A stretch of DNA of 64,000 nucleotides from Heliocidaris tuberculata (Eukaryota; Echinodermata; Echinoidea; Camarodonta; Echinometridae), in contig CM046838.1 in NCBI GenBank assembly GCA_025618425.1, forward strand, positions 3,415,715 through 3,479,714, in the 5' to 3' direction. Positions within the stretch are counted from its first letter, which is position 1. Each line of letters begins with the position of its first letter. Below the pieces are notes generated by a model that saw only the letters and a list, made by a program, of their open reading frames with translations, had not been told where the DNA came from and searched no databases. This document shows positions 1-10,454 of this stretch, piece by piece. The position numbers and the translations under genes are program-made.

Positions 1-51
1 AGTATATCAATAAATATTATACCTATAAACTGTACCTGTGATTATTCACAG

Positions 52-206
52 GTCAGTCCCATGAAGTTTATGTCACCAAAGGTGCTGGTCAAATCGGTGT
101 TGTAGCTTTCTCATCTCCAATAATTCCAGATTATGCCAAGGAGTCTCCACCATTATGTAGGTGTAGTTTATACAGTGTAGTTTCAAGGTACATGGAGTTA
201 TCATGA
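52..206 (+). CDS. Partial gene: single coding exon at the window edge, product not recognised
   Basis: A 3' splice site (…attattcacag) ends at 51. It is followed by an open frame (codons from 54) reading S-H-E-V-Y-V-T-K-G-A-G-Q-I-G-V-V-A-F, then S-S-P-I-I-P-D-Y-A-K-E-S-P-P-L-C-R, and closing at TGA 204-206. The composition is protein-like and free of low complexity, unlike the repeat frames around it. It could be a terminal exon, with a C terminus near …RYMELS. It could instead stop at a weak donor after …TTATGTAG at 160, where GTGTAG follows. The upstream exons lie outside the window. I do not recognise the family and assign no function. It is too short to appear in an ATG-initiated ORF search. 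Confidence 0.5.
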
Positions 207-559
207 CAGTCATAGTTATATGACAGTTATACATGCTGTTAGCACAAAGTTAGGATGTGTTAGTACTATAAAAACAGATGTTCTATTTTAACAAAATAGC
301 ATTATATCTGTCTGACTTAAAAAGATCAAGGCTTTGCACAATACTGGCAGCATATTATGCAAATGATCAGTTATATTTATAACCGTGTTATACTATGTAA
401 GCTTATTACCAGTTGGTGCTTTCCCTGGCAATATTTCATGTAAAGCATTCTCACTCATGTAGATATTTCATGAGGCTCTTATGTGCAAGTATTACAGAAA
501 ATTTTTGTTCTAGGTATCTTTCCCATTTCATCTTTCATTTGTATTTACATGTATTTCCT
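207..559. other. Non-coding, possible 3' UTR or intron of the edge gene
   Basis: AT-rich sequence with no supported gene. If the exon at 52-206 is terminal, this is its 3' UTR, but I see no clear AATAAA here. Confidence 0.3.
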
Positions 560-1436
560 GCAGCCATATTGTAAATCTGCTTTTGTAGCTATTAGAAAAA
601 TAAGAAAAATTCGTAGGTTTCTCGACCAGAATACAGCCCAGCGTCTTATTCACGCTTTTGTCACAACTCGGCTAGATAGTTGCAATTCTCTTCTCTTTGG
701 TCTACCTGCAAAAATGATCTCAAAGCTCCAGCGTATCCAGAACACAGCAGCTCGTCTTGTTTCCTGCATTCCTCGTTCTTCTAACCATAGACCTACCACC
801 TAAGGTGGTAGGTCTATATGTTCTAACATTACCCCTGCTCTTCAAAAACTCCACTGGCTTCCTATCACTTCTCGTATTACCTATAAAATTCTCCTTCTTG
901 CTTTTAAGTCTTATCATGGTTTCGCTCCTTAATATCTTTCTGCACTCTTTCCTCGATATAAACCTGTCCGGACTTTGCGATCTGCTTTTCAATCTCTCCT
1001 TTCTCGATCTCATACTTCCTATAAACAGTATGGTCAACGTTCTTTTTCCTATGCAGCTTCATTTCTTTGGAACAATCTCCCCTTTCAAATTCGCAATGCT
1101 AGTTCTGTTAATACTTTTAAAGTAATGCTTAAAACCCATCTTTTTAAATCATAAATCTTAAATCTGATATCCCTATATGGCCTTTCCATCCTTTATGTTT
1201 GTGTAGTTATGCAAGGCCTACTACTACTATTAATTTGTGATAAGTTTCATATTTTGGTTGTGCTTTGTAATTTTTACTATTATTATGTACTGGAGTGTAT
1301 TGATTTGATGTAATTTGTTGTGCTAAGTATTTGGTTTCTTTCTAGTCAACATTTATCATTCTTTTGCCTTTTCGACCCCTTAGAGGCAATTTTGCAATTT
1401 GCGGTATATAAATTGATTATTATTATTATTATTATT
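560..1436 (+). mobile_element. 5'-truncated CR1/L2-like non-LTR retrotransposon, 3' end, broken
   Basis: The frame starting near 560 encodes the C-terminal part of a LINE reverse-transcriptase protein. The run FLDQNTAQRLIHAFVTTRLD is followed by CNSLLFGLP, LQRIQNTAARLV, LQKLHWLPI, and a final KTHLFKS with TAA at 1152-1154. This order is characteristic of the CR1/L2/Jockey-type group. A TAA at 801-803, inside a palindromic insertion, interrupts the frame, so this copy is dead. The 3' UTR (1155-1413) ends in an (ATT)n tail at 1414-1436, as in many CR1/L2-like copies. The 5' part is missing. The exact clade cannot be decided without a search. Confidence 0.8.
779..827. repeat. Short palindrome inserted in the LINE ORF with a 7-bp duplication
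   Basis: Positions 787-801 and 803-817 are perfect inverted repeats (TAGACCTACCACCT and its complement). TTCTAAC occurs on both sides (779-785 and 821-827), which suggests a 7-bp target duplication. The extra 42 nt keep the LINE frame except for the TAA at the palindrome's centre. Removing one duplication unit joins …RSSNH directly to ITPALQKLHW. Confidence 0.6.
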
Positions 1437-1803
1437 TATATTGTTCTACTGATGCCAGTGTATATGTAGTGTTGTGCATATGATTCTTTCCAACTGTATA
1501 TTGTAATGAGTTGCCACCACATATTTTTTTTCCTGCCAATTCATTGTGATATTTTTGTTTACAGTTTTCCATAATATTATTTCTGCTATGCATTTTGTTC
1601 TGATTCATTTGATTTACAAGTCTGTCACTTTTTTGTAGTATAATTATGCAAGTTCATGAACATTATTTGATAAACGAGGCTTTTATTTTCTGTGACATAA
1701 GTAATACATTTTGTAATAAGGGAAGGTTGAGTTCTGGGAAAGGTGAAAAATAATTTGTGAGCTTTTTTATTCCTTTTATGTCCGTTTGGAAGAACATCAT
1801 AGT

Positions 1804-1990
1804 AACACGATAAAAACTACTTTCGAAAAATAAACTCAAGGGCAATTTCAAAGGCCTATTGTACTGCCCATAGAAATCGGGTTCGGATTACGGAATACAT
1901 CATTATAATGTTCGCACATTTCTAAAGGTGATAGACAGGGCTATTGAAATTGTCTTGAGTTTATTTTTCGAAAGTAGTATTTATCGTGTT
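1804..1990. mobile_element. 187-bp MITE nested in family A, target duplication TAGT
   Basis: The ends AACACGATAAAAACTACTTT and …TATTTATCGTGTT are inverted repeats, and similarity extends about 45 bp inwards through TTCGAAAAATAAACTCAAG. TAGT flanks both sides (1800-1803 and 1991-1994). The second copy of the host repeat, near 26548, reads CATAGTAGAAATGTCC. That is exactly the uninterrupted site. Confidence 0.85.
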
Positions 1991-2312
1991 TAGTAGAAAT
2001 GTCCCCTGAAAATGATTTATCATCAAATCCCTTATTTAATTGAAATAATTAAAAAACAAAACAAACAAAACAAAACAAAACTGCTGAAGTATTCGGGCTG
2101 AACATTCATGCCTCATCTGTGTGCAGTCCCATAAACCCATTTCTGTGTGCGTTGTATGTGCTTTTGAGCGAGTTTGGGTTGATTTCTTATCCGTTTGATA
2201 ATTCGAAACCTCACAGTATACATCAATCCTTATTTAGACATAATCAACCTTTCTCAATTGCTTCCAGACGGTTGCTTCCAGACGGTTTCTTCCACAATTA
2301 ATCGAATGACCA

Positions 2313-2471
2313 GGGCCCCGTTGCATAAAGCTTACCATTAACGGTAACTTTGCCATCAATGGTAACTCCCATGGAAACCTTGATTTTGATTGGCTGTTGA
2401 GTGATGTTACCATGGTAGTTAACATTGATAGCAGAGTTACCATTAACGGTAAGTTTTATGCAACGGGGTCC
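2313..2471. mobile_element. MITE family B (GGGCCCCGTTGCATAAAA ends), copy 1, nested in family A
   Basis: The terminal inverted repeats are GGGCCCCGTTGCATAAA and …TTTATGCAACGGGGTCC. Complementary ACTTACCATTAACGGTAAC segments lie just inside. The interior carries TTGATTTTGATTGGCTGTTG, shared with the copies at 25512 and 35403. The host copies at 26461 and 62225 read straight through CATGACCAGAACTCA at this point, so the insertion is precise. CCAG appears on both sides and may be the duplication. Confidence 0.85.
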
Positions 2472-3171
2472 AGAACTCAACTTTATCTTTAAAGTATGAT
2501 ACACTAACATCTTTGAATCAATACTTGCCATCCGTTATATTGTAGTTCTAGATGAATCCCAGGAATTGTCTATTTATTCAATATATAAATAGGATTTTGG
2601 GGGAGCAATGTGTACTGAAATAGAATAGAAATTAGAGGAAATATGATTTTTTTTTAAAATTATTTTGTGTAATAATACATTTCTGTTTCTCTTGAGCTTT
2701 TGTTTGTGTTATCATAATTAAAGAAAGTAATAATTATTAAAAACTATTTGGAAATAGGACCTTTTTATGTTGAGCAAGCCTTTCCAAGAAAAATAGGAAT
2801 GTGTGCTCTTATACTAATTGTCAATACAAAAAAAAAAATCTTCACTAATAGTAGTTCATGAAATCTATAATGTGCCAAATTGAAATATACCGATTATACA
2901 ATGTATTGCATGTTCGATTTATGAATATTTGATAAGTTCAGTTGAAAATGAAATGAAGCATGTTGTTGAAGACTTTTCCTTTGTTGCTCTTTATTATCAC
3001 CAAGTTCGATTCTATCATGAGGTGTGATTTGAAAAATACATCTATTTTGCTGTACATGTGTCGTGATTTGGGCTATCTGTAAGGCACATAGTTCTGTATA
3101 TTGTATTGAAATCATATTTTAATATAATGCCACCACTATTTCTCTACTTCTCTCTCATCCTCTCTTTTTTT

Positions 3172-3179
3172 CTCTTCTT

Positions 3180-3216
<37 letters not shown>
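3172..3216. repeat. (CT)n microsatellite
   Basis: A TTTCT-rich stretch passes into pure CT dinucleotides immediately before the foldback element. Confidence 0.95.
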
Positions 3217-3219
<3 letters not shown>

Positions 3220-4355
3220 GGGGCCTGAAACATAAAGAGATACAATCTATCTTACGATCAATTCGTCATCGTTTTCACGAAGTGGCCTCGTAGCGCGCGC
3301 AGCGACAAAAGTAAATTTCGAGAAAAACGCATTTTAAAAGTTAACGTTATTCAAATTGTGATTTCGGGGGTTAAACGTACATTTTCCAGGATTTCCTTTG
3401 ATAACGACATAGTACAGAATTTAACTATTCTGCCCATATACTTTTTGTTTACAATAAATACATAATCAAGAGGGTATGCTGTTACAAACTGTGGGGACGG
3501 TTTGTGAAAACGACGGGTATATGGAATACGCATATTTTCGTTTTCACGAACCGTCCCCACAGTTTGTAACAACATACCCTCTTGATTATCAGCTCAGTAT
3601 GTATTTATTGTAAACAAAAATTATATGGGCAGAATCGGTAAATTCTGTACTATGTCGTTATCAAAAGAAATCCTGGAAGATGTACGTTTATCCCCCCGAA
3701 ATCACAAGGTGAATAACGTAAACTTTTAAAATGCGTTTTTCTCCAAATTTACTTTTGTCGCTGCGCGCACTATACATGCTATACGAGGCCACTTCGTGAA
3801 AACGGTAGTTAACGTTATTCAAATTGTGATTTCGGGGGTTAAACGTACATCTTTCAGGATTTCTTTTGATAACGACATAGTACAGAATTTACCGATTCTG
3901 CCCATATAATTATATATACAATAAATACATACTGAGCTGACAATCAAGAGGGTATGTTGTTACAAACTCTGTGGACGGTTCGTGAAAACGAAAATATGCG
4001 TATTCCATATACGCATCGTTTTCACAAACCGTCCCCACAGTTTGTAACAGCATACCCTCTTGATTATGTATTTATTGTAAACAAAAAGTATATGGGCAGA
4101 ATAGTTAAATTCTGTACTATGTCGTTATAAAAAAAAAATCCTGGAAAATTTACGTTTAACCCCCGAAATCACAATTTGAATAACGTTAACTTTTAAAATG
4201 CGTTTTTCTCAAAATCTACTTTTGTCGCTGCGCGCACTGCGAGGCCACTTCGTGAAAACGGTGACGAATTGTAACTCTTCAGTACATGGTTTGCCATAGA
4301 CTTACGATTGATATCAATCGTAAGATTGATTGTATCTCTTTATGTTACAGGCCCC
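3220..4355. mobile_element. 1.1-kb foldback element with four alternating arms
   Basis: The outer ends GGGGCCTGAAACATAAAGAG (3220) and the complement of CTCTTTATGTTACAGGCCCC (4355) are inverted repeats. Inside are four arms of about 200-250 bp in alternating orientation, at roughly 3290-3525, 3528-3800, 3805-4003 and 4006-4250. Each contains TTGTCGCTGCGCGC, AACGACATAGTACAGAATTT and CAAGAGGGTATG or their complements. The two centres, near 3528 and 4005, are palindromes around ATATGGAATACGCATAT. There is no open frame of coding type. Confidence 0.85.
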
Positions 4356-6430
4356 TGCTAATATTACTTTTGTCTTTATTCCCTTATCATCATTATCATT
4401 GTGTAATCAATGTTGATCGATTATGAGGTATGGCTTATATATAAAGTATTATGTATTGTGAAATCTTCTCAACCACGAACAAGGAACACGAACAAGGCCT
4501 AGTCCCACCTAACTAGTTAAGATAACTCATCCCACCTACTCGTAAAGATGACTATAACTACATTCTTGATTGCTTGATTGCTTGAATTATCTGACGTAAA
4601 TCTATCATTAAATGTACAAATAAACACAAATTGGAAAGGTAAAACCCAAGATATTCGCCTTTATGTTTCAAAAGAAAATATGTCTCTTTTGTATTTCATT
4701 GTTTCTGAATGCATTTCACTAATAGGATCATAGTGGAAAATATCAAAATTTCTCTCATAGGTAATTGATTTGAGAAAATGTGTCACTACTTTTTTTTAAT
4801 TGGTTATTTTGAACCCCCCCCCCCAAAAAAAAAACAACAACAACAACAACAACAAACAAACAAACAAAAATAAAAACAAAAACAAAAAACCCTGAAATAT
4901 CTTGTCATAGAAGAAAAAAAACAAAATCGTACTTTTAACCAAAAGTATATAGTTAGCGTTGTTGGTGAGCTGGGGCTAGGCCTTTCACAGGTTTTGAATT
5001 CTATTGCATTTTGTAATCTCTTTAGTCAATGCAAAATATCACATTTGAAACTGATGTTGTGCATCCATTACTTGTGAAGAATTATTGATGACATACTCTA
5101 CATACTGACAATTAAAAAAAAAAAAACGTGTGAAATTATTGAACTGCCAAATATTTGTGTAATTATTTCCAATGGTATGAATTCAACTCAAAGTTATTGT
5201 GTTTATTGAACTCATATGTATTCTCGTTTCAAGTTTACATTATTAGGTTCTGATATTATATGGGTCTTCCGTTATTTTGAAGAGTTGTATACTGTTGTGT
5301 GAATTTGTCAGGATCTTTTTTCTTTCTTTTTTAATCTGATTAATTCTGTGAAGTATCTAAGAACATCTCTCATAATTATCTAGGCGACAGATTTGACCTA
5401 AAACCGTCGTGGTTTTTTATGACAATTTATTTTTTTATTCCTCGGGATTTTTTTGTTTCTTTGTTTCTTTCTTTCTTTCTTGTACCACCACTCAATGATG
5501 TTTTGAAATATTAACTCATTGAACCTCGGCTGCAAATGATATTAGAAAAATTGAAGGCTCTTGGGGAGGACATATTGTTTCCTTCGATATTTTAATTAAA
5601 ATATTCCGTATAACATTTTTTGCTAGTCATAGTAATGAATTCGATGAGAAATGTGCTATTCTTGGTGCATCAGTGTTGTTCCCACTTCTCAGAGAATCAT
5701 ATAATAAGAAAACAACATCTATACGGATCTATACAGATCGGTAACGGATAAATAATATATAACATTAATTTTCTGAAAAGAGCAGGGATTCCAGAAGTAA
5801 ATTAAGGAATGTCTTCCCTCGTTATCATGGTGTATCCAAAAAAAAAAAATCTTGAGAACTCTTACTAATACTATATACAATTACGTTTGAGGCCATTTTA
5901 AACTTAAGAGTAAAATTCCTGAGAGATGCAATTTCGAAATTAATTCGTTGACATGGGATCTGTATAATTTTCGGATGGATAGATTTCATGTTTATACTAG
6001 CTGTGTAAGATTTCTCGAGATGTGCAATATAGAGAGAGACTCAATACATACGAAAGTGTTGTCATGGATACGGTAAAATCGTCTATACATGTACCAGAAT
6101 AAATCATTATTGAATTATAGGCGTATCCAAATCTGTTCAAAGTCAGTATCCTTTTGTGCTTTACATGCATCGCTATACAATCCCAATCGATGACGTTGAT
6201 AGCACGTAACGTCATCAGAAGTTCACTATGCAGCCGGATAACATGTGTGCAGTCCATGTAATTCACACAAAAAAATTATTTGCATGTGTTTAGTGATTAC
6301 GGTGGTTTCTGTTGAAATCATGTCTGATATTGGAAAAAGTGATAATTTTGCATTACTTGGATAATGTATTTCACTATATATACATTATATAATATTCAAC
6401 ATATGTTGAATAATATTGTGTGTATATATA
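4356..6430. other. AT-rich non-coding stretch
   Basis: No exon, RNA gene or recognisable transposon end is seen. It includes A-rich simple sequence near 4810-4920 (C-run, then (CAA)n and (CAAA)n) and several short poly(A) or poly(T) runs. Confidence 0.6.
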
Positions 6431-7040
6431 GCAGTGGCATATTCAATATTGGTCGGAGCCTGTGTACCCCCGGCCACCATCATGACCATCCCCATTTGCA
6501 GGCCTAAAGAAAAAACCAATATCTATTTTTGATATTTGAAAAAAAAAAGGTTAATATTTTTTGAAATGTGAATGTCTTGCAAATATTGCTGCTTTAATAC
6601 GAGATAAAGGATAGGACGACCCGTGTCAAAAGTAAAAAGAGTGCGATTGGGTGCATGTTTGAGATGATGGTAGTGGTGTATCTCCAGGGGGGGGGGGGGC
6701 GGGTCCCGAGCAGCACTTGAAGGGGGGTACCAAAAACGCAAAAGAGGGGAACAAAAAGAGGGGGAAATGAAGACAAATTACGATCATTAATACGCCTTCA
6801 ATCTGTTGCTTATATGCATCAGAAATACATTTTGTGTAGGGTTTAAAATGCGAAAATTTCCAAAAGTTCGGTCTCTTCATGCTTCCTCTCATATGTTGCT
6901 CCAGGATCTCGTAATTTCGCTCGCTTCTACAATAGTGTAGATAAATGGGGTGAGGCTCAATTTCATTGTTTGCCGGGGCGCCATATACCCTATATAGATG
7001 CGCCACTGGATGGAGGGGGGGGGGGGGGGTGTCAAGATAA
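6431..7040. other. Non-coding, G-run repeat fragments
   Basis: G homopolymers lie near 6688 and 7014. Short pieces read TGGCGCATC/GATGCGCCACTGG near 6990, similar to the CAGTGGCG-ended elements elsewhere in the window. Ends of a single element could not be paired with confidence. The long minus-strand frame over 6626-7075 is non-coding repeat. Confidence 0.4.
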
Positions 7041-7380
7041 TAACATTTTCTAATAATAATGGCAGATTTTTTCAATTTATGGAATTCCGAAATGCCTTAA
7101 TTTTATGAAATTATGTTTAAACTCCTGAGCTATTGCATCATTAACAACAACAACAAAACTGGCGGAGTGGAAATACCTTACCTTCCAAAACATATGCCAT
7201 AAATAATCACCAGATAATGCTTTACATTTAATGAAAAATTAAGCCGATAAGTTAGAAGAATACGGGGCCATGTAGAGTACAAGATGAAAGTTTCACACAA
7301 TCATATGGCGAGAATGTAGTGTGTCTCCCCCGTAAAATTTGACTGTATTCGTAGAAATCGGAAAACCTCGTCTAAAAGGC

Positions 7381-7540
7381 TAGTCACATTAGTCCGATAA
7401 CGATAACGAGGTTTTTCATTAAAGGTACACCCTAAATCTGCCCTGATATTAACAGACACAAGCATACTCACAAGTACAAACCATAAAGTATAGGGTGTAC
7501 CTTTAATTGAAAATCTCGTTATCGTTATTGTGACCAACCT
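7381..7540. mobile_element. 160-bp foldback (MITE-like)
   Basis: CGATAACGATAACGAG followed by TTTTCATTAAAGGTACACCC (near 7394-7434) is repeated in inverse at about 7490-7532 (GGGTGTACCTTTAATTGAAA, then CTCGTTATCGTTAT). The two arms enclose about 55 bp. Confidence 0.7.
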
Positions 7541-9100
7541 TTAAAGCATGATATGTACCATAATATGTCATAAATCCAGCAGGGGGAAGCCCCACTCCAT
7601 CACAAGCTGCACAAAGATCACATCAAATAATTGTAGGTTCGAATATATATAGCTTTTAATAATTTTAATGTACGACATAGTTCATAATTAAACCGTTCAA
7701 ATAGTGACAAATTAACCAACGCAATTATGCTTTAGATTTACTGAAAAGGCACATAACTTCATTTATAAACATTACCAATAACAAAACGCAGTATTACTCG
7801 TGATACATGTAAATGTACAATAATTGATGCAAGCTACTTTCTGTTTCCGATATCATAAAACACTGAGCTTTACCTATTACTGTCATTACATTACATTCTT
7901 TTTGAGCCTATGGCGGTGTCTTACTTTATGACCCAAAAATACTGTTCGCATGGGGTCCACTTGGAAATGTAATACCCGCTCACATTTCATTTTTTTTTGT
8001 GTTAACAATATTCAAAACTGTTCTCTGCCATGTATTTGTTATTAGCAACGTTCCTATCGGTCAACTTGTTTAAAGCGAAGCGCTTCACCTCTTCCCCTCC
8101 CTTTTTCAAAATGGCATAGCAACCGACGCCTTTGCCTACAATGACCCTTTGCAGATGCGACGGGTTTTTATTTTCAGCAATTATGGTTGAGATTTAAATC
8201 GGTGTAGCTATATATTATGCACCGAATTCAAGTTCAACTTTCTCCCAAACTTGTAATGACTATAAGAGCTGGATGTCACATTCCACTCTGTTTGGCTTTG
8301 CACGTGCCATGTAAGCACTGCTTACCTTTTCGACGATTGTCTTCAAAACGTGTATACTTAACAATACTGATATGCGATCGAAGTCACACTGCGACCGAGC
8401 AAGAAATATTTTGAATATTTCTCAGACCTCAATTTATGAGATTTTAAAAGCAATTTAATTACAATTTCCTTTGACATATATCATTCCGGATTATCGAAAG
8501 AGTCCTTTTTTTTTTTTCTTTTACATGGTTGAAATTCTGTCAAGTGGGGCAAACTGCCCCCCTGCCCCCACCCCTCCCCCATTGAATACGCTAGTTCGTA
8601 CTATGGCAAGGACGGTTAAAACATTATTTCAGTGTCATACAAAACTGTTTTTTATGGCACTTTTGATCACCTTTTTTTTTTCTTCTCTGAAGTTACAAGC
8701 TCTACACAAGCAATGTTTTTCCCCTTGATACTGAGAGAGATACAGCAAAATCCATACTCACAATTAACAATAGAAGCAGAATGGGATCAAACCATGATAT
8801 AAATTCACTTTGGAAACTTTGTTGAGTATATTACATCAATAAATATAACGTCTTACATAATTGTTATACTCTACAAATATTTTACATAGAACCCTGCATA
8901 CATTTTCGATTTTCCCCAGCAAGAAAACAAAACCATTAAAAATAAAGAAGAAGAAAATAATCCCACAAACGGAATTTTCAATCCTGATTTGCTTTGCACC
9001 TTACATAAAACAACAACAAAGAAGCAAAAAAAAAAAAAAAAAAAACGCCATATCGGCACAATTATCATGATAATCAGTAACGGTGGGAAAATAAAGAGAG
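7541..9100. other. Non-coding stretch
   Basis: Nothing supported as a gene. It holds a C-rich segment near 8556-8580 and poly(A) at 9026-9045. The frame at 8217-8414 has no splice-site or family support. Confidence 0.5.
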
Positions 9101-9106
9101 AAAGGG

Positions 9107-9132
9107 GGAGAGGGAGAGAGAGAGAGAGAGAG
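9107..9132. repeat. (AG)n microsatellite
   Basis: GAGAGGGAGAGAGAG… run. Confidence 0.9.
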
Positions 9133-9739
9133 CGACTATTAAATTGGACGGCCTTGTTCTCTCACATTTTATTCACCTACATAGTGAATGATGTACTCCC
9201 ACAATGACCACCCCCTACCCCCTTTTTTTTTTTCAACCTCGACTACCTTAGACCCACCCTACGCCACCGTTGACAACCCTTGTTCTCTCTGCTATTATTA
9301 CCTTGGATTCCTTTTTATGTAGAACTGTGATATGCCACAGGATATGTGTAAGGGAAGCAAATTAAATTCATGCAGTAGCCTAATAATAAGCATGTAATGC
9401 AAAGTTCAACATCATTCATGTCACATTTGGAAACTAATACAAATCGGTTGCATGAATATACATCGAAACAAAATGCTATATTCTTAGTACTGATCTCACG
9501 CGGTGGGTTTCCTCAATACACGATCATAATTACTCATACATGAGACTGATATATTTCAATTTTTTCAACATAGCATATTTACTTTCGCATTGAAAAGAAG
9601 GCAATTAATTCATATGTTTGTTATAGACAAGTATTTTCGAAAGTACCAGTAATGTATTTCTCCGTAGATGGCGGGCACTACTTTAATGACACATCGCTCT
9701 CTCAACTCAGCTCGATAATAGCGAAAGGCGTATAATGCC

Positions 9740-9878
9740 TAATTCATTGGTTTATGGAGCGCAAAGTGTCAACATTAAAGTATAAATTACAATACAAATT
9801 GCCGTTACTGAATTATAGAATTATGGTAATATTTATGGGTTGAAGCTATTGACACTTGGCGCTCTATAATTCAGTGGG
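9740..9878. mobile_element. Small foldback element
   Basis: TTTATGGAGCGCAAAGTGTC near 9751-9770 is the inverse of GACACTTGGCGCTCTATAAT at 9851-9870. The arms are about 28 bp with few mismatches, and the interior is AT-rich. Confidence 0.65.
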
Positions 9879-10110
9879 CTAACTCTTCTCACTTTGTATG
9901 TTTACAGTTTTTAAACTGGACTAAACTTTATACGCTTCCATTAATACCATCAATGGTGTTAAACAAAAATAATACGCAATGATGTGAAGGCACAGCATGA
10001 TAATATCTTAAGTTTATCAGAGCTAAAAAAAAAATCATTTTCTTACCTTACACATTGTAAATTAACACTTTTTCGTGAAAGATGTCTTTTTCATCACTGA
10101 GAGAAAACCA

Positions 10111-10226
10111 GTGGCGTACCCTGGATTTTTTTACAGGGGGAGCAAATTTTGTCAACTGTCTAATTCTGCTTGGAGGGAGACCCGTATTTTTTTCTTCTCG
10201 CCAGCCCTCCCAAACTCGCTCAGTGT

Positions 10227-10257
<31 letters not shown>

Positions 10258-10454
10258 GGGGGTGGCGGCAATTTTTTTTTCTCCAGCCCCTCAAAAAATA
10301 GCTCGGGGGGGGGGGGGGGTTATCAGACGTTTTGCTTCATGATTCTCTGACAAGCAAAACAAAAAAAAAGGTAAAAGAAAAAAAAATTGTCAAAAGTTGT
10401 CAGGGGGGCACTCTGCCCCCTCCCGCCCCCCCCTCCCTTGGGTACGCTAGTGCA
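10111..10454. mobile_element. G-run foldback element (AGTGGCGTACCCTGG ends)
   Basis: The left end AGTGGCGTACCCTGG and the right end TTGGGTACGCTAGTGC are inverted repeats. The interior has a (GT)n tract (10221-10240) followed by more than 20 Gs, a second G run near 10305, and C runs near the right end. It is non-coding, and the frames through it are homopolymer artefacts. Confidence 0.65.

Larger units (their letters stand above)
1718..2494 (+). mobile_element. MITE family A, copy 1, carrying two nested insertions
   Basis: The start (AAGGGAAGGTTGAGTTCTGG) and end (CCAGAACTCAACTTTATCTT) form imperfect terminal inverted repeats around TTGAGTTCTGG. The body matches 26461-26858 (+) and 62225-62607 (-) at clearly related sequence. 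Compared with those copies, this one has two extra blocks, at 1804-1990 and 2313-2471, both with inverted repeats of their own. Without them the copy is about 400 bp, like the others. No coding capacity is seen. Confidence 0.8.

Noticed and set aside
6626..7075. 149-codon minus-strand frame with Pro runs
   Set aside because: The Pro runs are G homopolymers, there is no domain, and it overlaps repeat fragments.
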